Shown here: piece by piece, positions 46,339 through 59,500 of the stretch | How the letters are laid out: every line of letters begins with the position of its first letter | Position numbering within the stretch: position 1 is the first letter of the stretch | Source: Callaeas wilsoni | Taxonomy: Eukaryota > Chordata > Aves > Passeriformes > Callaeidae | Direction of reading: 5' to 3' | Assembly: GCA_013398955.1 (NCBI GenBank) | Contig: VWPU01014885.1 | Span: forward strand, 62,001 to 126,000 | Length of the DNA: 64,000 nucleotides | Program-made: the position numbers and the translations under genes | Notes under the pieces: model-generated | Database searches by the model: none | The model's input: only the letters and a program-made list of their open reading frames with translations | Told to the model about the DNA's origin: nothing

Positions 46339-46819
46339 AAATCTTCAAGGACAAAAAGCAATCCTTCTAAACATGGAATATTTGATATATAGTCTGGACA
46401 GCATTTAGAAAGATTAAAAGTGTTTGAACATATTTCAGTAGTTTTCCTTTTGTAAAGGAAACCTTTTCCATAATTTACCATAGATTACACTTCCAGCTCT
46501 TAGTGGTATTTATTACTGCCTTCTAAATATATTCTTTTCTGGTTTTCTTTCTTAAAGCAAATATGAGATAGCAAATCATTAACTTAATTGAGCATATGCA
46601 AATTTTAGACTGAAGTTACAGTCATGTTTAAAATGGTAATATCATAATTCCTGGCATAAGAATTTAATTAATCTCTCTAAAAAGTCATAGATCTCTTGTA
46701 TTATACATACGCTTTTTGGAAAGTATTTTTTGCTTGTAAATCTTTCCAGTTATCAGCATGATATAAATGCAGATTAAAATAAAATTCAGGACCCTATTCT
46801 ATAGGTTGGAAGATTCCTC

Positions 46820-47679
46820 ATTTATTTTAAATACTGTGATGAAGAGTCCCATTCAAGTTTTTGTCATGGTGGTGTCCTTGATTCCTGCACTGGACTTGCA
46901 GCAGTGACAGTCAGTCAGTTAACAGCGATGTGACTGCCATCTCTAGCGGTTGTCAGGCTGACGAACATCCACCAATAAATGTGTAAACCTTGCACCTGAA
47001 ATAAAGTACTTGTCTTCAGAGACTTAGGAGACTAGAAAGGGAAAATATTTAAGACAAAGAAGAAACACAAAAAGGGCTGCTGAAGACCTCTAAAACCAGA
47101 GGTTAATTCAAGGAAGGAACAAAGGATTTTTTTCCTGGCAGAGAGGAAACCTTTAGTTGCCACATCAGCTGAAGCTGAGCGGAACTTGCTGTACAGGTCA
47201 GAGAGGAGACTGTATTATCTGCAAGAGGTACCTAAAAAAGGAAATTAAATCAGGTTCAGGAGAGAAGACTGTGAAAGGATGGTGTTCCATTTCTAGAATA
47301 CCCAAGAGCACTGAGGACATCAAGGTAAACTGTTGCACTGCCAGATTTTCAGAAATTCAGTAGTGTCCCCTGGTATGGGTGTGTCAATTCAGAGCATGGA
47401 CCTTAAGTTATTAGAGTCCACATCTGGTGGACTTCAGGGCTCAAGTGAACCTCTCAGGGACCAGCCTCATAGACGTGAGGCTGCTGTGGCTCCATGTCCC
47501 TCGGTCCAGCCAGTGTCAAGCATTCCTGTTAGCACGCCCACACTGCTAACACAGCTTGCTGCGCAGATCAAGGCAGAGAGAAAACAGTGCCTTGGAGGGC
47601 ACCCATGCCACCAGACACCACACTCATATAGACTTCAACAGCAAGAACTTGATCCAGTTTCTCTAGCTGCTCAGTAATG
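46820..47679. other. GC-richer block around repeat copy 2, possible retroelement remains
   Basis: Composition is raised over this block, which lies immediately left of a minus-strand LTR fragment and includes copy 2 of the unnamed repeat. A plus frame of 114 codons at 47333-47677 and another of 68 codons at 47157-47363 have no recognised domain. The block could be decayed internal retroelement sequence or another repeat inserted next to the LTR. Confidence 0.35.
47413..47517 (+). repeat. Unnamed interspersed repeat, copy 2 (plus)
   Basis: This is the inverted partner of 43430-43520. Shared blocks are TCTGGTGGACTTCAGG at 47423-47438 and GCTGCTGTGGCTCCATGTCC near 47480-47500. Copy 2 carries an additional TCG-containing insertion of a few bases near the end and is otherwise collinear. 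Confidence 0.7.
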
Positions 47680-47851
47680 AGGGCTGCTGGTGGATGAATA
47701 AAAGAGAAAACCTTAATGCTGTGAGAGCACTGTTCAGCAGTAACCAAAACTCCTGTGTGTTATCAGCACTCTTATAGTCACAAATCCAAACCACTGCACT
47801 GTAAGTGCCGCTGTGGAGGAAGCTGACTACAGTCCAGTCAGCCTGAGTACA
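47680..47851 (-). mobile_element. Truncated avian retroviral LTR, minus strand (U3 start)
   Basis: Read on the minus strand, the piece starts TGTACT and continues GGTTTGGATTTGTGACT, GCTGATAACACACAGGAG, TTTGGTTACTGCTGAACAGT and CATTAAGGTTTTCTCTTTTA. This is the beginning of an LTR of the same broad type as 9508-10056 but a different subfamily: that copy has GGATTCTTGCTGG and GAGCAGTGCTGACAC at matching places. Only the first about 170 bp of the LTR remains. The promoter and poly(A) parts are missing on the left. Confidence 0.72.
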
Positions 47852-49395
47852 ACATCCCATAATAAGTCTTGCTTATTCCCATAGCTCCTTTAAGCCATAT
47901 CAGAAGCTTTACCATCCCAAAATATGCTTGCTCCTGCATCAATGGTAAGTCCTATACCCACTCAGGCAATCACCCCTGATAGCACGGATATGCTCATGAG
48001 GAGAGAGAGTTGAGCCAACTGATCCTGGTGGGGTTTCCACTGGGCTCAGTGCTCTGGTGAGCCTTCTCTGATGGTCTTTGGAGAAGCTGGTTCTACAACA
48101 TCATTGTACTCATCAGGTCATCCGTGCCCGTCTGCCCCTGCTTTTCCCACAATCCTGGCAGGACAGCTGTGTTCCGTGTGACTAGCTTTTATTCACATAA
48201 CCTAGCACATTAAAAATTAAATATTCTAAATACAGTTAAAACATATGTTTTCAATTAATAATGACAATAATTGCTGTTTTGATTAGTTATAATTATCTTC
48301 ATTTTGTTTTAACTAGCATTTTTGCAAGTTAGTCTTAATGATACATAATATAGTATATCATAATTATTTGAAAATAACACACTGAAATTATACAGACATA
48401 AACATTTCAAGACCTCTGAATCAGAATGTGTTTATATTTTTTACCGGAAAATTTGAAAATTTGTTTTTATATTTCCAGTTCAAAATATCAGAATGCTTTT
48501 TGTGGCTTTCAGAGGGGTTCTTCATTTATGTTTTTCAAAGCCTACAAAACATATTCTTACTTAGAAGTTCAGACTCGTTGTACACTACGTACTGCTATTT
48601 ACAGAACAATAAAAATTGCATCTCCCACATTCCACCTTTTTTAGAAAACTTTAAAAGGTAAATTCATTACAAATTATGAACATCAGGAATTTTGCAAAAC
48701 TAGTTCAGATAAAAAATGAAAATTAAATCTGATTAAAAAGTTTATTGTATTTTGTGACATAATTGTAAGGCAACTGATTAATTTCTTTGTTAAATCTTTA
48801 AAGTCAGAAAATGATAATATTATTTGCATATATTTAATAACATTCCTTTACTTTCATACACAAATCTCCTCAGAATTGTAGTTCATGTTTTTCTACATGG
48901 CTTGTGTCATTGCCTTATCCTTCTACGATATCATACTGCTTACAGATGAGCTTGAGTATTTGTCATACAGAAAACAAATATGACACAAAGTCAAATTATA
49001 TTAAAGCTTTAGATTTGCCTCTCCTTCTACCATCGGAGGCTTTAAAAGCATTTCTGAACTGATGATGCAGCTTTTCAGTTTCTCCTTAGATTTTTGCCAT
49101 CCTACCTCATGGTACAATGTTGAACACACATTGACAATTTTAGCAACTTGCTAAACTCTGTTTTTACTTCCTACATTCAGATCAGTTGGATAAGGTTAAT
49201 GCTGTAATAGGATTATCTTAACATATATGCTGTTCCTACAAGACTAGGGACACACTTGGTTGTAATGACATAGTATTTCATCACTTAATTCATTTGTTTG
49301 ATTTTTCAGTCATCAAACAGGTCAATGAAACAAAGGCATGCATAGGATCTGATACTGAGTATTTAAATCACAGGACTTCCAATACCCTCCAGTTA
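47852..49395. other. Non-coding DNA
   Basis: The first 350 bp stay GC-richer and may include other decayed repeat material; I could not assign it. The rest is AT-rich with no gene. Overlapping plus frames at 48426-48661 (72 and 77 codons) lack domains. Confidence 0.55.
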
Positions 49396-49675
49396 CCAGT
49401 CTCTTCTCTCAGGTAACAAGTGACGGGATGAGAGCAAATGACCTCAAGTTGCACCACAGGAGGTTTAGATTACGTATTAGGAAAAAATCTTCACTGAAAG
49501 AGTGAGGCATTGGAACAGGCTGCCCATGGAAGTGTTGGAATCACCATTCCTGGAAAGGGATGTGGCACTAGGAGATACGGTTTAGTGATGAACATGGTGG
49601 TGGCTAGGTTAATCATTGGACTTGATATCCAAGAAGTCTTTTCCAACCTTAACAATACTATAATCCAATTTCTAT
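49396..49675 (+). mobile_element. CR1 LINE 3' fragment, plus strand
   Basis: The piece begins CCAGTCTCTTCTCTCAGGTA and continues with CTCAAGTTGCACCACAGGAG, GAACAGGCTGCCCATGGAAG and TTGGACTTGATATCCAAGAA. It ends near CTATAATCC, a decayed CR1 3' terminus. It is a standard 5'-truncated insertion, moderately diverged from the avian consensus as I remember it. Confidence 0.9.
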
Positions 49676-49788
49676 TTTAACACCTTACAATGGCTTTCAA
49701 AGCTGTTATTTCAAACGTTTTTTCCTTTTTAGAACTTTTATCTGTATGTGATCATTTCTCTAGAATCTGTTTTACTTCCTCTATCTAA

Positions 49789-49812
49789 TATAGTCAGTAA
49801 CTACTGACTATA
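49789..49812. repeat. Perfect 10-bp inverted repeat with 4-nt loop
   Basis: TATAGTCAGT (49789-49798) and ACTGACTATA (49803-49812) are exact reverse complements around AACT. CAGTAACTACT also recurs directly at 49795-49805 and 49813-49823, so a small direct duplication overlaps the palindrome. It lies about 110 bp after a CR1 3' end but is not part of it. Confidence 0.88.
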
Positions 49813-49823
49813 CAGTAACTACT

Positions 49824-52800
49824 ACTTTCTTTACCAGACTTTTTTCCAGTCCTTCCCCTCCTCCGCTTTGACACTTCAGGCTAAACATAACCACTATCTG
49901 TCTGATGTATATTTATAGATCTTATCTAATAATTCCCACTGTCCAGTCTTTCTTTGTTATGCAAATTTTCATTCATTGCTCTTTTAGCATCTTTGTAGAT
50001 TTGCCTGTTTCACAGAGCACCATCCATGTCACTGCAATTATATTATTATTGTCCACAGGCATATACAGACAGACATAAAGATCCATGTAAAGATGTTGGA
50101 TATATCAGTACAGATTAATTAACTCAGGTACCTTTCATCAAATAGTGCCTGAAATCTGAGTTCCTTTATGTAAAAAAAACCATGATTTGTGTGTTTGCAT
50201 GGCATTGAACAAAATTAAATTTAATTGTGATTAAAATATCACATATTAATTTACTTGAACTTTGCCAGCAGTTATGCCTACCGGTACCTTATTAGTCAAT
50301 AAGTCCTTTTAAGTATGGATGGGTTTACGGTGCTTTAGGTAATTAGAAATTTATCCTTGATTAAAGCTTTTATATGTGACCATAACAGAGATAATAGAAA
50401 CTGGCACACTGCTGACTTAGTAATAGGAGAATATTTTATGGATCACATTTATGCTGAACATTATAAAGATTTGTAAAAATATTATTGAAATAGCTTCTTC
50501 TGTTCTTTATTCCCTAGGCAGTTATACGCACTGATGCTGAAAGTACTGCTTCACTGGTGTTACTAGTAACAGGAAACATTTATAAAGCTTCTGTGGTATT
50601 AAATTTTGCTTTTTTTTCCTGTTTCTTTCAGGCAGAATATGTCTTTCAAGTTGCCCAGAAAGTCACACAAATACTATCTAATTTGGTATACATTATTTGT
50701 GTTATTTTTCATGCTGAAATCCACATCACTTTTTGAATTTTCTAGGCTTCTTTCAAAATACCAACTTAGTGACAGAATGTGGGTGAACTCTGTGGCTTGT
50801 CCATGGGAAATCTAGTCTGTAATACAGACATATTCAAATTACGTGTTTTTTGACCCTGCACCACAGAGTTCCATCCACCCAGTGTTGCTGAACTACAGAG
50901 ATGTATCATTCCTTCCTTTGCTATTTTTATTTATGTGTGCTTTCTCACAGGTCATGGCAGTCCTACTTTCAATGATATGTAGGTTCCACTGTCATGAAAT
51001 TCAGGTATCTAAATACTCATAAGTCATATGTTGCTAACAGATTTTAGGGGATATACAGAAGACTATGAACTGTAATTCTCTACATTTCTAACTATATTTT
51101 GAGATTACTTTCTTTAATGAAAACATTCACTTTGCTTTAATTTGGAGAAGTGGAAGAGACAGGAGCAAACCTGTGACATTCAAAACCCAAGAAATGATAA
51201 TGGCATTTGGTGGAAGAAGGAGACGTTGTCGCTAGGAACAAAGGACAATCATGAAAGAGGCCTGAGTTTACTTCAAAATGGGAATAAAGAATTTTATTAC
51301 TACAGCAAGGAATGAAGAAATACTGATGGCGAAAGAGTAAAAGATGAAAAGAGTGAGGTCATAATAGATTCCCAGCAAAATTTTATAAGATGAGACAGCT
51401 TTGGGAAGCTTAGTGTTATTCAAATAAACAAACTTAAGACAAATATAGGAGAGAGAGAGCTGTCATTCTCAAGAAAAGCAGGTTGGTATCCACTAACAGA
51501 TTCAGAAGGGGCAGTTACTAATAGTTGTAGTATTAAAATGAATCCAGTTTTGTCTCTAGGAACACGATCATTTTGGCATATAGTCAAGGTGGCTATGTCT
51601 TTCCCTTTCCCTTATCACTTTTTCTTATGTATTGTACAGACAGTAGGCACCCTCCTCACATGTAATAAAGTGATTAAGTTCCTTTGGATACAGATCCCAG
51701 CTCAGTTACTCATTCAGATAAGCCATACTTCTGAAACTCTCTCAGTGACTAAGGAAGGATTCTAAGGATAGTGCACTCCTGATTTAGAAATCTAAGTAGA
51801 ATTTGGAAATATACATCCTAGTCCACAGTCTTTCCTTAGCGTTTTTCATGTGGCGGTTATGACAATGTAATTGAAGTGATGCTGTGACTTACTTGTGGAC
51901 AAAAAGCAAATAATTTGTGGCTTTATTGTTAAGTATTTTCCTGTATTGTAAATATTTATTTACTTTATTGACTGTGACACTTATTTTAAACACAAATGGG
52001 TATATTTTGAGGAGAACTCAAGAATTCAGTAGCTGATATCAAGTTACTCTATTCAATTTTTTACTTTAGTACATGCAGTATTAGACTTAGTGTCTTTTCC
52101 ACTATCGCTTTACTAGTTTTACATTACATGAAAAAGATATAGTGACTTTCTGCAGTTATGCTTCTTTGAGGAAGCAGGTTAAGACCATCTTTAATTAGGG
52201 TAAGAAATAAATTTTTATCTGCTTATTATTAGTTATGACATTCTATTACCGCAGTTGGAATTAGTTCTTTTAGGAGTCCATATGTTTTACATAAAAAAAT
52301 AATTCGGGCCAAATGAGAATGGAGTGTAGTCTCTTACTTCTAATACTCAGATGAAACAAAGCACTATTGAACGCTCAGCTGCCATGAAAATCTGAATCGA
52401 ATAAATACTTTTAAAATTAAAACATACAGATTCGGTCAGTTGAAAAGATCTGTGGAATTAGATGCAGAAATCTAATTTGATTGTTGGCAAATTTATGTCA
52501 AAAGAAGATGACCCTATATAGGAGAAAATTGCACTTTGCATGTACCACTGGATTTTCACTTTCAAGCTTTATTCTACCAACGGGCTGTGCCTGAAATAGA
52601 ATTAATTTAAACTCAGTCCTTAATAACTAGTTAGATGCAACCGTAGAAAGTATGGAATGCAGCTTGACATGATCATCACTGAGTATTCAGAGTACAATCA
52701 GCAAATAGACTCCGTGTGGAGAAAGACACACAAGCCACTATCTAGTCTGTAGATAATTTATTACCCATAGGTGTATATAATTGAGATATTGTGGGGGTGG

Positions 52801-55800
52801 CAATCACATAACTGTAAGGAAAACATATTTTATACGCTTATCTAGTAAGAAGTTGTCAGTTTTCAAAAGGTCGTCATTCTGCAAGACTGTAAAGATGATC
52901 GCCTCTGTAGTACTGCTGTAAAAAACAAATGACAGATTGTGATAAAAAGACCTTCACCCTGTCACTTATTTTCACAAGCAATAACTTTATAAATGATATG
53001 TAAAACATGATATCATTTGTTGGTCTTATTCAAAACCAAATTGTATCTACTAAAACAGTAGGATGTAAGATATGCTGAAACTTAAGATTTTAATATTCAC
53101 ATAGTGACCATATTGGTAGACTTTGACATAAATAGAAATATGTTTATGTAATATAATTGTGTAATTAGATATTATCTAAATATTGTATTATCTATCTTAT
53201 CATATGTAATTTAGTCCCATTTACCATTTATCTCCATCACCTTGTTTGTGTTTATATTTTTGAGAAAATTCACTTTAAATGTTTTCTCCTTAGCCTAACA
53301 ATCAGAAACTACTGCACATTACATCTTAGAAAACTTTCAAAAAATATTGGAACCACCCAATGAGAATAATATTGTTTTCATTTGAAAGATCTGAAGTAAG
53401 GAATAGTCATTGGCAGTTCAAAATTCACTGTATGATAGAAGCTTAACATTTGCATCTCTTACTAGATTTAGCTACAAATCAGGACTGGATTACTTTCTCT
53501 GGTAAACATGCTGGCAAACTATTTTTATGACTCAAAGATGGTTGCACTCATGAAAAAAGTTTATGCTTCATATATCCTCCCTGTATTTATATAACTGTTT
53601 CTATATGTAATATATAACTAATAAAATACTGACATTTTGAAGGAATATGTCAAAATTTTGTAACCATTAAAATTGTTGCCACTGCAATTAAGAGAAGGAA
53701 AAAAAATGAAAGGGATTAAAAAATGTCTAGGAAAACTGTTTTATAGGTTAGTGTTTTGAAAATAAGTATTTCCGTTTCCAGTATTATCTAGAGGTACATT
53801 TGACTTAAAATAGTCCAAACTGCTAATTTCCAGCATGAACATGAAGCTTGAGGTGCATGTCTTTGTGACAGGTTATGGTTCATTTATCAATTATGCAACA
53901 TATATAAGTCTCTGATGAGTGTAAAAACAAACATAGTTTGAAAGAGCTCTCCTTTTGTAAATATAATAAGAAGATTCTAAATTGTAGAAATTGACCTGAA
54001 ATAAAACATATTTTTAAAGAATGAAATCTTTTACCTCTGAGAAAGCAACTAAGCAACTCTGTACAAACCATTTTTCTTAGTATTATTTCTTTTTTGGGAC
54101 ACATCTGTTAAAGTATTATTAGTTATTTTCAACCTCCTAGTGGTTGATTTTGTCATCTTAATTTTGTTGCTAGAGAATGTGTGTGAAATGTTAACTACTT
54201 TCAGCACATACACTTTCATTTATCCCTTTTTGAGGTAAACAAATCAAGTAGTTTCAGTCTCTCTTCGCAGGAAATTGCTCTGTGTCCTTGTTCTTCCTCA
54301 CTAGCCCTCTCTGAATCTCTAATCCAAAGTCAAGTTCTCCTTTGAGGGAGAGAGAGCAGACCTGCATCGTCTCCAGTATTCTAAAGGCATAATAACGTTC
54401 TACACCCTGCATTCATGTAACTTGATTATTCTTTTGACTGAAACGGCTCACTGAGCTGCAGTTTCCACTGAGCTGCCTGCAATGATGCCCAAGCCTTTTA
54501 CTGAATTAATACCAAAAGTTTATAACACTATAAAGTTAAAGAATAAATCCATTTACTCACTCTTCAGCCTGTGTTTATCAACATATTCTGTCTTCATCCC
54601 TAGTCACCTTCCTAAAGTGGTCACTTTAATGTTTTTCAGAAGCTTTTCTGCACTTGGGTAATCAAAATGGCTCAAACATTCTACTGAGCTGTTTTTATCT
54701 CTTGGCACCATAAAGAGTTTATAACTTTAATCACTTAGAGAATTTTAGGATGCTCATTAAGAATGTAAGTATCAGCACAATGATATTATTACTTTCCTAT
54801 TAAACTTTTACTGGCTTCCATAAAAAAATGGCATAATCTTTTTCTCTGCAACTTTTTGGGGATAGAGATGATGTAATTCTTTACCGGATAATGGTGGAAT
54901 GAGTCTCAATGAGTCTAATTGAGTGATGACCAATTTCACTAGGTTACTACCTACTGTTGAAGAACTTACAAAATCTGTCAACCTCACTATTATTTTTCAT
55001 ATTTGAACAGTACTCAAAAAATTTTCACCATGGAAAAAGTATTGAAATTTAGAAGAACATTATTCTCAATTGGGATGAAAAGTGAGTTTCAAAATTTTCA
55101 AAGGCTAATCTTCGTTTTCTCCAGTCAAATGTGTATTTTGACTTAAAAAAATGCTTCAACTACCTCAGAACAATTTTTACAATTTGAACTTTTCCATTTC
55201 TATAGGAGTTAATCCAGCTAACATTTTGAAAAGTCAAAATAGATAAGAAATATTTAGCCAGATATTTTACTTTTTTTTTTCCCTGAAGTGAGAAATTTTC
55301 CAAAACAAGGCCTATGAGAAAAGTGCTTTTTTTAAAAAAAAAAAAAAATTGTCATCTGTTTCCTTTAGCTGTATCTGTTGTCTGATAGCAAAATGTGTTT
55401 TAGAGTTGCAACCCTGGATATATCAGTGTCAGAGCAGCTGCAGTCTGGAAACACCAGTGCTAATTATGTCTTATAAACAATGAACAAAAGTACAGTGACC
55501 GTGTCGTTCAGCTTTGGAGTCTGGAAAGCTGTAACAAACTCTCTTTGACAACGCATTAAGTCCTGTTGCTGTTATGACATGGCATCATATTCCCTAGCAA
55601 AGCATAAAAGTCTCATGGTTTCAGACTCTATTCTCTATAGTATTCAAATTAAACAGGTATTAATTTCCGCATGTGTCCTGATAGGGATTTTCAAATTTCA
55701 TTTCCACCATAAAGTCTTCTATTAGTTATAATGTACTTGATAAATTTCCCTGCCCTCCTCTCTTTCGGCAGCACAATTCCTTTTGTCCCATTCTCCTGAG

Positions 55801-56142
55801 ACCGCTAGCCCCTTCTTGTGTAGATTGTGCATCGGCTGGCAGCAGCTTCTATAGCAGTGAGACTTGCTTGACTTAAAGCTTTGTGATGGCTAACAACCCT
55901 AGTCTCCAGCTACACCTGCCTTGACTCCTAACAGATTGGACACCTTCAGTCTGGGTGTAGCTGTTAAAAGCCAAAGTTTGTAAAATAATCTCAATCCTAT
56001 TGTAAATGAAATTTAACCCTTAGGGATAACGAACCATTTCTTTGAGGAAGTCATGAGTAAACTTGCATTTGCGTGCTCCTCATACATCTTTTATGCAACA
56101 AGTTGTCAAAACAAGAAGATACTTTAAATATCACACAGTCTT
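49824..56142. other. Long AT-rich non-coding stretch
   Basis: No gene, RNA or known element is recognised. An A/T homopolymer junction lies near 55331-55350. A purine-rich, GC-richer patch near 51140-51480 has no open frame of note. Several short frames (for example 50606-50815, 53880-54104) look incidental. Confidence 0.55.
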
Positions 56143-56579
56143 CAGAGGGTCCAGAGGAGAGCCACAAAGATGATCAAAGGACTGGAACACCTACACTGGG
56201 AAGAAAGACTGAAGAAATTAGATCTTTTCGCCCTGGAGAAGAGAATGCTCAGGGGGAGGGGCCTCATCATAGATTTTCAGTACTTAAAAGGGTGACTGAA
56301 AAGGAAAGAAAGGCAATCTCTTCACAAGGAATCATATGGAGGGAACAAGGGACATCAGGTGCAACTTGTATTGTGAGATATAAAACAGAAATTTTTCACG
56401 GTGGGAAGAACTGACCACTGGAACAACCTCCCCAGGGATATGGTGTAATCCTCGTCATGGAATGTTTCCAAGACATGATTGGACAGGATGTTAAAGAAGC
56501 TCTTCTAGGCTCCGTTGTCCATTAAGATTTGACCAGATGATCTTTTGAAGTCTCTTAAAATCTGGGCTGTTCTCTAGTA
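56143..56579 (+). mobile_element. CR1 LINE 3' fragment, plus strand
   Basis: It begins CAGAGGGTCCAGAGGAGAGC and passes through ATGATCAAAGGACTGGAACA, GCCCTGGAGAAGAGAATGCT, CAACTTGTATTGTGAGATAT and TGGAACAACCTCCCCAGGGA. It fades after GACCAGATGATCTTTTGAAG near 56555. This covers the end of ORF2 and the 3' region of CR1. An accidental 113-codon frame (56073-56414) runs through it and is not a host gene. Confidence 0.9.
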
Positions 56580-59500
56580 TTGAACATAACTGAGTGCCTC
56601 TCTTCGTTTTTTGATCTTTCATTTCCTTATAATACTGATTAATACTCAGTTCAGCTAAAGAAGGTGCTGTAGGTTTTTATTGAGCTAATGACTCCATGAG
56701 TGGCTTCTTAGTGTGCATTCCTGAAGGACATGGTATGCAAGCAGAAAACCAAATTATCATCATTATTTCTGAGCATAGTGTTTCAATGATTATCAGGAGT
56801 TCTGTTATCTTCTGAACTTTGATCTCAGTTAGCTGGACTACACACAAAGCTGAACCTTTCACAAAGGTTTTGAAATTGTATCCTATTTGAGTGAGATTAT
56901 ATTCTACGAAGGATGCTTTGTGTCATAGGACATATGTAACTTCTAACGCCTGTTTTGCGTAAAACAAGAGAATATATAAACCCACCTGTTTTCCTATTTC
57001 TGCTTCTATGAGGGATAACTTCAGCTGCAGCTTTATGGAAACCTCTAAGGGGACTTTAGCTTTTCTTGCCTTTTCCTATTCCCGTTATTAATCCTCTTTC
57101 CTGCAGACCCACCACCAGTGAAAAATCAGATGATCTCAGTGTTTGCATAGCACTATGGCTCTTGACTTCTTCAAAGCTATCTTATAATGTCTGAAAGTGT
57201 GTCCATGTATTCATGTGCGGTGTATCCTACTCTATACTCTGTCCCTATATTTCGTGGTCTTGATATATGAAGCCATCTCGATAATATGATTCCATTTAGG
57301 AAATAGAATCATCTTATATGACAGGAAGTGAGCGTGGCACCTAACCCATGAAAGCACTACTACTTCTTCCTGCATTCCTGGGGAAATCCCATTCCTATTC
57401 CTAGAGAAACTCTGTAGATGTAAGAAAGTTGGGTATTAGGATAGTTGCAGGAAAATTAAAAATAGAAAGAGTCAAGGTTCCAAACACTGAAGTTTTCACA
57501 GCAACCAACTCTTTCAATAAGTATTTTGTAGTTTCCTTTGGAAATAACTGCAGGTGGAAAACTTCTTTAGTATTTACAATGAAGTATCAGTGGAACACTG
57601 CACTTTTCTCAGAGAACAAAGCCAGTCTAATGATAGTATTGACTATCTACTTCAATCTCCAATTATTATATCTCTTAAAGCAGAAGTGAAAAACTGTCTA
57701 AGGCTAGCAATCAGAACAGATTCAAATTTTAGGGGCATAACTTTGGTGATTTTCTGTCTTAACTTGCCTCAGCATCAAACAATGTGCAAAGGTCTGCTTT
57801 GATTTGAAAAACTTTTGTATCTGTTCTTGTATAATCTACTTCTGCTCTACTAAGAGACTGAAAGTTGCCTTAAAAATAGCATTGAGAAACACTAATTAAC
57901 AATTTGTCTGGCAAGTTTGTGTGTAGAGCCTTTCTAAAGCCAGCATAAACAGTGACACAATGTTTTGTCTGCTCCAAATATATGTCAGGAACCTTTTGCC
58001 CAGTATGTTCTCTCTTCTCAGTCTAAAATGAAGAAATAGAAAATAATTCTACAATTTTTATAATCTTTTGAATTTCTACTTGTCTGTATCTTTTACTGCA
58101 TAACTTGTCAGCCAGTTTGAGATTAGTGATTTAGTTGGGATTTTTTGTTTGATTTCAAATATCACTGAAGAATAGACACTCCTTTCCTGCATTTGCCTTT
58201 TTTTTGTATTTTTTTCAGTTCCTACCATTAAAAAATTAATATCCTAATTTGAATCGTCTGCATAATAGCATGTTCCAGTTGCACAGTCAGATAGACCTAT
58301 ATGGCAGCAGAATTTTCTCTGTGAAACCAAGTAACAGGATGCTTGACACCCATTTTTCCCACCACTTTTCAAGTTCCTAAATAGCAGAGAAAGCAGTTAA
58401 TTGCTCTGTGCAATTTCTAGAGCAACGGCCATAAACTGTTCAGACGTGGTAAAAATAATTAAACTTGCTTCAGTGGTGAATAAAGATTGAACATAGAGAA
58501 GCTTTAATGGAAATCAAGTTCCTACTGAGGTGTGCTGATTACTACATTCACATTCTTGCTTTACTTGAGGCATACTTCAGACTTAACTGAAGTAATTTTA
58601 TTAGACTTTGAATCTTAAGTCGTGTCATTACTATTTCACATAGTTCAGTTTGCCTAGAGCAAAATAAGGACATGTTTTTTATTAGTGAAGTAGAAAAACT
58701 TAATTGAAACACTTCAAAGACAAAAGGAAATAAAAGCAGACTGAACTGCTACACTCAGTCTTTTGTAATGATCTCAACTTAAGAGCAGGACTGTATGACT
58801 AAGGATTTGATGGTTTTGAATTGTAAATATAACCCATTTTCAGCCAAATACTTTAAATCAAAATCATGAGAAAAATCTAAGCTGACGTCAAGGGAAAAAA
58901 CCAAATTTGATTGAAGATTATAAACCAAGGCTTGAGTCTTGTATTATCTTGTCCATCAAAACTATCCCCTTTTTGTTGTTTTGGGAGCACTTATGGAACA
59001 GAATTGTAGGATTTGTCTCAAGGCAGCGTTTTCATAAGTGACAGTTGACTGATATACAGAGACATGAAATTAGATGCTCCACCAGGGAATAGCTTGCAAA
59101 ACTAATAGAAGCACAAGGAAAAGCCTAGGAGGAAAATTTAACAGATGCTTACTCCAAATTGTGGTTTTTATTTTCCCCAATCTGTAGCTTTGTATCAATA
59201 GGCTTTCTCTCCTCGGGGAAACCTGCCTTCTGCAGAGCCCAGACTACAAGCTAGATGTGGTTGTGTTTGTATGCTCACGCTCACACCCAAAACTCTGTCT
59301 CAGAAACCATGCTTTTTCTGCTTCTGCTCACTCTTTATTACCTTTGTCAGCTTTCCTCTGCTTCTCTATTCTTCAGAAGCACCTGAATAAGCCAGTAAAA
59401 GAATCAATTTCTACTGAAACCACATGAACAATTAGAACGTCTCTGTTGCCCAAGCATTAGCTCTCCTTATAATGTTTTGTATACAGTAAAAAAAAATGCA

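Noticed and set aside
47333..47677. 114-codon plus-strand open frame
   Set aside because: It overlaps copy 2 of an interspersed repeat and ends at an LTR fragment, so a host gene is unlikely. A retroelement coding remnant could not be shown.
55765..55776. TTCGGCAGCACA, resembling the start of U6 small nuclear RNA
   Set aside because: Only about 12 bases agree; the following sequence has none of the conserved U6 body, so it is a chance match.
56073..56414. 113-codon plus-strand open frame
   Set aside because: It lies almost wholly within a CR1 3' fragment and its codons correspond to a shifted reading of CR1, not a host protein.
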